Assembly: GCA_030950985.1 (NCBI GenBank)
Contig: JAUZQM010000035.1
Location: 1 to 46,412, forward strand
DNA length: 46,412 nucleotides
DNA from: Mariprofundaceae bacterium
GTDB taxonomy: Bacteria; Pseudomonadota; Zetaproteobacteria; Mariprofundales; Mariprofundaceae
Reading direction: 5' to 3'
Shown here: positions 42,177-46,412 of the stretch, piece after piece
Layout of the letters: the number at the start of each line of letters is the position of its first letter
How positions within the stretch are numbered: position 1 is the first letter of the stretch
Translations under genes and position numbers: made by a program
The notes under the pieces: generated by a model
Database searches by the model: none
Seen by the model: the letters and a program-made list of their open reading frames with translations, nothing else
Told to the model about the DNA's origin: nothing

Positions 42177-43159
42177 AGAGCCTTTACGAAGATGTGAATT
42201 GGCAAGTTCTCAAACAGACCTTGTCTAACGCCAAAAAAATCCACGTCATTGCCCATGTCAATCCCGATAGTGATACGATTGGTTCACAGCTTGCCTTGTA
42301 TCATGCTTTGACCGCCCAAGGTTTCCATATTGTGATGCATAATATTGATCCTGTACCCCGTATTTGTCAGTATTTACAGGGTTCAGGATTGATTACTCAC
42401 GGTGAAGATTTTTCTGAATTACAGGGTTGCGATACGATTATCGCTGTTGATGCAGGAGCATTTGGTCGTTTGGGCATGGCATCTTCGTATGTTCAAGGAA
42501 AAACCCTCATAAACATTGATCATCATGCGAGCAACACGCTTTATGGCGACATCAATGTTGTTGATGCGCGATATTGTGCTACGGGTGCCATGATTTATGA
42601 TTTGATTCAAAGTTATGATTTACCCATGAGTGAAGCGATGGCAGCACCGATTTATGCGGCTGTTTTAACCGATACAGCGAGTTTTCGTTTATCCACGGTC
42701 ACTGCGGATACCCATCGTATGATTGCGAATCTTTTAGATGCAGGTGCTTCTGTAGAAACCGCGTCACATGAGATTTATCAAAACTTCCCTAAACAACGTT
42801 TTGATTTATTAAAATACGCCTTAGATTCTTTGGATATTCAACACAATGGTTGTTCTGCATGGATTTCTGTGCGGTATGCTATGTATCAAGAAACAAACAT
42901 GAGTGCTGAAGATAGTGAAGGGTTTATTGATTATGCCCGAAGTATTGCAGGTGTATGCGTGGCTGTTTTTTTACGTGAGGAATCGCCAGAGCAATGGAAG
43001 CTGAGTCTAAGAGGAGAATATCCTTATGATGTTAGTGCTGTGGCAGCCTCACTGGGTGGCGGTGGTCATAAATATGCCGCAGGTTGTTCTTTAGAAGGAG
43101 GCTTTGAAAAAGTACAAAACCAAGTGTTTGAAGCAGTAGGCGCTTGTTTACAAGTATGA
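42173..43159 (+). CDS. nrnA: DHH/DHHA1 phosphoesterase, bifunctional oligoribonuclease/PAP phosphatase (NrnA-like)
   Basis: VIAHVNPDSDTIGSQLALYHAL; INIDHHASNTLYGDIN; GGGGHKYAAGCSL. TTG start overlapping the rbfA stop. Confidence 0.9.
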   Translation: MKSLYEDVNWQVLKQTLSNAKKIHVIAHVNPDSDTIGSQLALYHALTAQGFHIVMHNIDPVPRICQYLQGSGLITHGEDFSELQGCDTIIAVDAGAFGRLGMASSYVQGKTLINIDHHASNTLYGDINVVDARYCATGAMIYDLIQSYDLPMSEAMAAPIYAAVLTDTASFRLSTVTADTHRMIANLLDAGASVETASHEIYQNFPKQRFDLLKYALDSLDIQHNGCSAWISVRYAMYQETNMSAEDSEGFIDYARSIAGVCVAVFLREESPEQWKLSLRGEYPYDVSAVAASLGGGGHKYAAGCSLEGGFEKVQNQVFEAVGACLQV

Positions 43160-44058
43160 ACGTATCAGGCGTTGTCTTTTTAGATAAACCGTTGGGATGG
43201 ACATCACGAAAAGCGGTCAATGAAATGGTGCGTTGCTTTTCTAAACCAGGGCAAAAGCGTATCAAAGCAGGTCATGCAGGTACATTAGATCCTTTAGCGA
43301 CAGGCATGTTGCCCATTTTATTGGGCGAAGCTACCCGCTTTGCTGAACTGGGACTTGCGGCTGAAAAACGTTATACCGTTAGCTTTGATCTAAGTTATCA
43401 AACAGATACCTTAGACCGTGAAGGCGAGATACTTGAGCGTTTTGACTCATCCATCGATTGCGATGATATCAAAGCTTTGATTCCTACATTCTTAGGAGAG
43501 CAGGAACAAGTGCCTCCTTTGTACTCTGCGATTCGTGTGAATGGTAAACGGGCGCATGCTATTGCTCGAGAAGGTGGCAATGTAATCTTGCCCGCACGCA
43601 CGATTTGTATCCATTCGATTGAACTTCTTGATGTTGATTTCCCAACGGTAACATTAAATGTGCATTGCTCTAAAGGCACATATATTCGGTCTTTAGCAAG
43701 GGACATTGGCAAAGCTTTAGGTTTAGGTGGTTGTGTCACCATGTTGCGCAGAACCTCTACAGGTGCGTGGCCTGAAGCCATGATGGTAAGTATCGATCAA
43801 TTAGAGGCGGACATGGCTTCTTGTGTCTTACCATTAAAACAATGGTTACGTGATTATTCCGAGTTTTCCTTATCAGAAGATGATGCCAAACGCTTTCTAA
43901 ATGGACAGCGCATTCAAATGGATACACCTATGAATGGTGATGTGTTGGCTATCTCTGGCGATCTCTTATTGGGAACGGGCTGTTTAAAACCAGGGCAACA
44001 TCGTCAAGTCTTGCACCCTGTACGGATCCTTCCATCAGCTCAACATCATATATTGTAG
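43156..44058 (+). CDS. truB: tRNA pseudouridine synthase B
   Basis: GVVFLDKPLGWTSRKAVNEM; KAGHAGTLDPLATGMLPILLGEATRF. Confidence 0.96.
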   Translation: MNVSGVVFLDKPLGWTSRKAVNEMVRCFSKPGQKRIKAGHAGTLDPLATGMLPILLGEATRFAELGLAAEKRYTVSFDLSYQTDTLDREGEILERFDSSIDCDDIKALIPTFLGEQEQVPPLYSAIRVNGKRAHAIAREGGNVILPARTICIHSIELLDVDFPTVTLNVHCSKGTYIRSLARDIGKALGLGGCVTMLRRTSTGAWPEAMMVSIDQLEADMASCVLPLKQWLRDYSEFSLSEDDAKRFLNGQRIQMDTPMNGDVLAISGDLLLGTGCLKPGQHRQVLHPVRILPSAQHHIL

Positions 44059-44131
44059 TCATTCAAGTGAACATTTTATGAGCTTTATTGTCACCTTCGA
44101 GTGCTTGTGTCGAGGGTCTTTTGTTTCAAAC

Positions 44132-44167
44132 ATGAGATGCCCGATAAAAGATTTCGGGCATGACGAT
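44132..44167. repeat. Hairpin module of the intergenic repeat family
   Basis: ATGCCCGA...TCGGGCAT (44137-44144/44154-44161) followed by GACGATACG; cf. 6752-6798, 14161-14190, 25279-25316. Confidence 0.65.
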
Positions 44168-44199
44168 ACGTTCATACTGAAACGACTATATAAGGGGAA

Positions 44200-44781
44200 A
44201 TGAACATGTTACACAAACATACCTATGCCATCTTGTTATTATCATTATTCACGCTTGGACAAGTTGCATGTGCAAATCAAGAAAGTACGCATAAGGAGAA
44301 TAAAATGGGCTTATTTAGCAAAGCACCCCAAGCAGGTGATGACAACATTCCTGAGGGAAATCATATCAAAATTACTACCAAATATGGTGATATGATACTT
44401 GAATTATATCCTGATACAGCACCCAATACAGTTGCTAATTTCAAAGCTCTCACAGGCAAAGGATTTTATGATGGTCTCACTTTTCATCGTGTCATTGCAG
44501 GTTTTATGGCACAAGGTGGCGATCCAGATGGCACAGGCATGGGCGGACCAGGTTACAAAGTGAAAGCTGAATTTAATGCACGTCATCATGAACGTGGTAC
44601 TTTGGCAATGGCACGCTCTCAAGATCCAGATTCAGCGGGTAGTCAATTTTATATTTGTTTTGCACCCGCACCTCACTTAGATGGTCAATATACTATTTTT
44701 GGTAAAATCACAGAAGGTTTAGATGTATTGGATCAAATCAAGCAAGGTGATTTGATGGAAAAGGTATCGGTAGAGCCTTAG
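44200..44781 (+). CDS. Cyclophilin-type peptidyl-prolyl cis-trans isomerase, exported
   Basis: GDMILELYPDTAPNTVANFKALTGKGFYDGLTFHRVIAGFMAQGGDPDGTGMGGPGY; N-terminal signal/possible lipobox (GQVAC). Confidence 0.94.
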   Translation: MNMLHKHTYAILLLSLFTLGQVACANQESTHKENKMGLFSKAPQAGDDNIPEGNHIKITTKYGDMILELYPDTAPNTVANFKALTGKGFYDGLTFHRVIAGFMAQGGDPDGTGMGGPGYKVKAEFNARHHERGTLAMARSQDPDSAGSQFYICFAPAPHLDGQYTIFGKITEGLDVLDQIKQGDLMEKVSVEP

Positions 44782-44796
44782 TTTTTAAAGTTTTGG

Positions 44797-44839
44797 ATCA
44801 CAGCGTTACAAAGCATATTGGTCTTTGTGACGTTGTGAT
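44797..44839 (+). terminator. Long-stem hairpin downstream of the cyclophilin gene (putative terminator)
   Basis: ATCACAGCGTTACAAAG-catattggt-CTTTGTGACGTTGTGAT: 17 consecutive pairs including 2 G-U wobbles; followed only by a weak AT-rich tract. Confidence 0.55.
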
Positions 44840-44847
44840 ATTTAATC

Positions 44848-45045
44848 ACTGATGTTATGCGATTTGATGAAAAAGAAGCGTTATTTTAGCTTGGTCGATC
44901 ATTTAACACCTTTTGGAAATGTGGCTTTAGCCACGCCCTGATACGTCATTCGGCGCGGCTAAAGCCGCACTTCCAGAGTGATATGGAATGTTCCTATATT
45001 TCCCGATTAAAAGACCATGTGAATGACGGTATGCGTAACATCAGT
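44848..45045. mobile_element. MITE-like non-coding element, complete copy 2 (198 bp)
   Basis: TIRs ACTGATGTTATGC / (TGCGTAACATCAGT), flanked by 5-bp direct repeat TAATC (44843-44847 and 45046-45050). Core GCCCTGATACgTCATTCGGCGcGGCTAAAGCCGCACTTcCAGAGT shared with copy 1. Confidence 0.88.
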
Positions 45046-45788
45046 TAATCAGAAAACTCATCATCACTCCAATCATCTCCACTACCGTCACTCTGAACCT
45101 TATCAGCAGGTGGATGACCATCATAAATGACATATTGACGATGTTGTCGCCATGCTTCACGCGTAAAAATATATGGGTCAAGTGCCACTTCATCGCGCAT
45201 ATTTGAAGCTTCCATCACCCGTGATCGCATATCAATATATTTCATCACGGTCAAAGGCAGAGTAACTTGTGGTGTGGTTATGAGAAACAACCAAAAGGTC
45301 AGATCGGTTGCTGTTCCAGTGATAAAATCAGGCGTATTTCTCAATGAATTTGGCCCTAAAAATGGGTATTCAATGTAAGCACTTTTTCCCACACCCCATA
45401 CTGCCAAAGTCTGCCCCAAATCTTCATTGTGTTTTTCAAAACCCAATGGCGTTGCCACATCGGCAATACCTGCAAAACCAAGTGTCGAGTTAATCACAAA
45501 ACGTGTTGTATCACTGAACCCTTGTTTTACTTTGCCTTGTAAAAAATCATTCAAGACCGTATTTAAATAGGTCACATTATCAAAAAAGTTCGACACCAAA
45601 CCACGTGTTGGCTCACTGGCAATCGATTGATAACCCAAAGCGAGCGGTTTCATGGTTGCGCGATCGACCACATCATTAAAATGATCAAATTTACGGTTCA
45701 TGCCCTCTAAAGGGTCATATTCATTTTGTGCTGTGGCACAGCCCGAAAGCATGGCTAGGACAAATAAGGAAAGGATATATTTTTTCAT
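45045..45788 (-). CDS. mlaA: MlaA/VacJ family outer-membrane lipoprotein
   Basis: Lipobox AMLSGC; YDPLEGMNRKFDHFNDVVDRATMKPLALGYQ; FAGIADVATPLGFEKHNEDLGQTLAVWGVG. Confidence 0.93.
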   Translation of the reverse strand: MKKYILSLFVLAMLSGCATAQNEYDPLEGMNRKFDHFNDVVDRATMKPLALGYQSIASEPTRGLVSNFFDNVTYLNTVLNDFLQGKVKQGFSDTTRFVINSTLGFAGIADVATPLGFEKHNEDLGQTLAVWGVGKSAYIEYPFLGPNSLRNTPDFITGTATDLTFWLFLITTPQVTLPLTVMKYIDMRSRVMEASNMRDEVALDPYIFTREAWRQHRQYVIYDGHPPADKVQSDGSGDDWSDDEFSD

Positions 45789-45869
45789 TGCCGCAGTATG
45801 CAAGGACTAGCTCGTTCATCAAGTCATCATGAAGCTTGCAATATGAGTATTTATAGCCATAAATAGCCT

Positions 45870-46295
45870 ATGATAAAAATTATTTTCGCTTTGTTTATTA
45901 TTGTTCCCCTCTTGGAACTTTATGTTTTGATTCAAGTCGGGGCTGGTATTGGTGGTCTCTCTACAATCATTCTATGTTTATTGACTGCGGGTTTGGGTGG
46001 TTTACTGATTCGCTGGCAAGGGTTGCGTACTTTAGTATCGGCTCAACAAGAGTTGCTTCAAGGCGGTTTGCCTGCTGCACATATTTTACATGGCATTATG
46101 CTTGCCATTGCTGGTCTTTTACTCTTTTTACCAGGTCTCATCACGGATACATTGGGTTTTTTATTGCTTGTTCCATTTTTACGTGAGCAAATTATTTTGT
46201 ATGCAGTGCGTGATAAAAAAGTACATCAGCCTACGCATCACTCAGACGTTATTGAAGCCGAAATCATTGAACCCAAAGATTTTCATGTCAAATAA
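45870..46295 (+). CDS. fxsA: FxsA family membrane protein
   Basis: IPLLELYVLIQVGAGIGGLSTIILCLLTAGLGGLLIRWQG; GLLLFLPGLITDTLGFLLLVPFLR. Confidence 0.92.
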   Translation: MIKIIFALFIIVPLLELYVLIQVGAGIGGLSTIILCLLTAGLGGLLIRWQGLRTLVSAQQELLQGGLPAAHILHGIMLAIAGLLLFLPGLITDTLGFLLLVPFLREQIILYAVRDKKVHQPTHHSDVIEAEIIEPKDFHVK

Positions 46296-46379
46296 TTGAT
46301 GTTACGCATACAGTCATATCGTTATTTTTTAATCGGATTTCAGGGATGACATTGCTGTGTGTTCAACACTCTGGAAGTG
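46295..46379. mobile_element. MITE-like element copy 3, partial (runs off the window)
   Basis: ATTGATGTTACGCATACAGTCATATCG...TTTTTTAATCGGATTTCAGGGATGACATTGCTGTGTGTTCAACACTCTGGAAGTG closely parallels the reverse complement of copy 1 (…TTTTAATCGATTTTCAGAGATGAAGATTGCTCTGTGTTCATGACTCTGTAAGTGCGG). Confidence 0.8.
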
Positions 46380-46412
46380 GGGGGGGTGGGGCGGGGGAAG
46401 AAGGATATGAGG

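Overview
Core-genome window from an AT-leaning Gram-negative (proteobacterial) genome, almost fully coding. It holds: the tail of an RNA-methyltransferase-like gene and rplS; glyA-leuB-asd-fimV; convergent uup and a class A PBP (mrcA-like); a minor-pilin cluster (fimT/pilV/pilW/pilX-like); pyrG-kdsA-eno-ftsB-gltX-cysS-cysC; hemW/rng/maf on the minus strand; leuS-lptE; a minus-strand block lolB-ispE-tRNA-Gln(TTG)-prs-rplY-pth-ychF with an upstream TPR lipoprotein and a JAMM-family gene; rimP-nusA-rnpM-infB-rbfA-DHH-truB; a cyclophilin; mlaA; and fxsA. I see no defence island, CRISPR array, prophage or BGC. The novel signal is between the genes. (1) There is a short non-coding inverted-repeat element family (MITE-like, about 190-200 bp). 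Two complete copies have matching TIRs (ACTGATGTTAcGC...) and perfect 5-bp target-site duplications (TAAAC, TAATC). A third copy runs off the window end. In all three, the same element end abuts a host gene's stop codon, and the element's first A supplies the last base of the TAA. (2) Related hairpin modules are scattered in other intergenic regions, with stems that change sequence but keep complementarity. (3) The ORF track misses two gene remnants: a C-terminal piece of nrdR between glyA and leuB, and a GGDEF-domain scrap downstream of lptE. (4) There is a terminator-like hairpin in the rimP-nusA leader. (5) The last ~33 bases look like a G-biased, corrupted continuation of the third element copy. 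All of this was read by eye; no searches were run.
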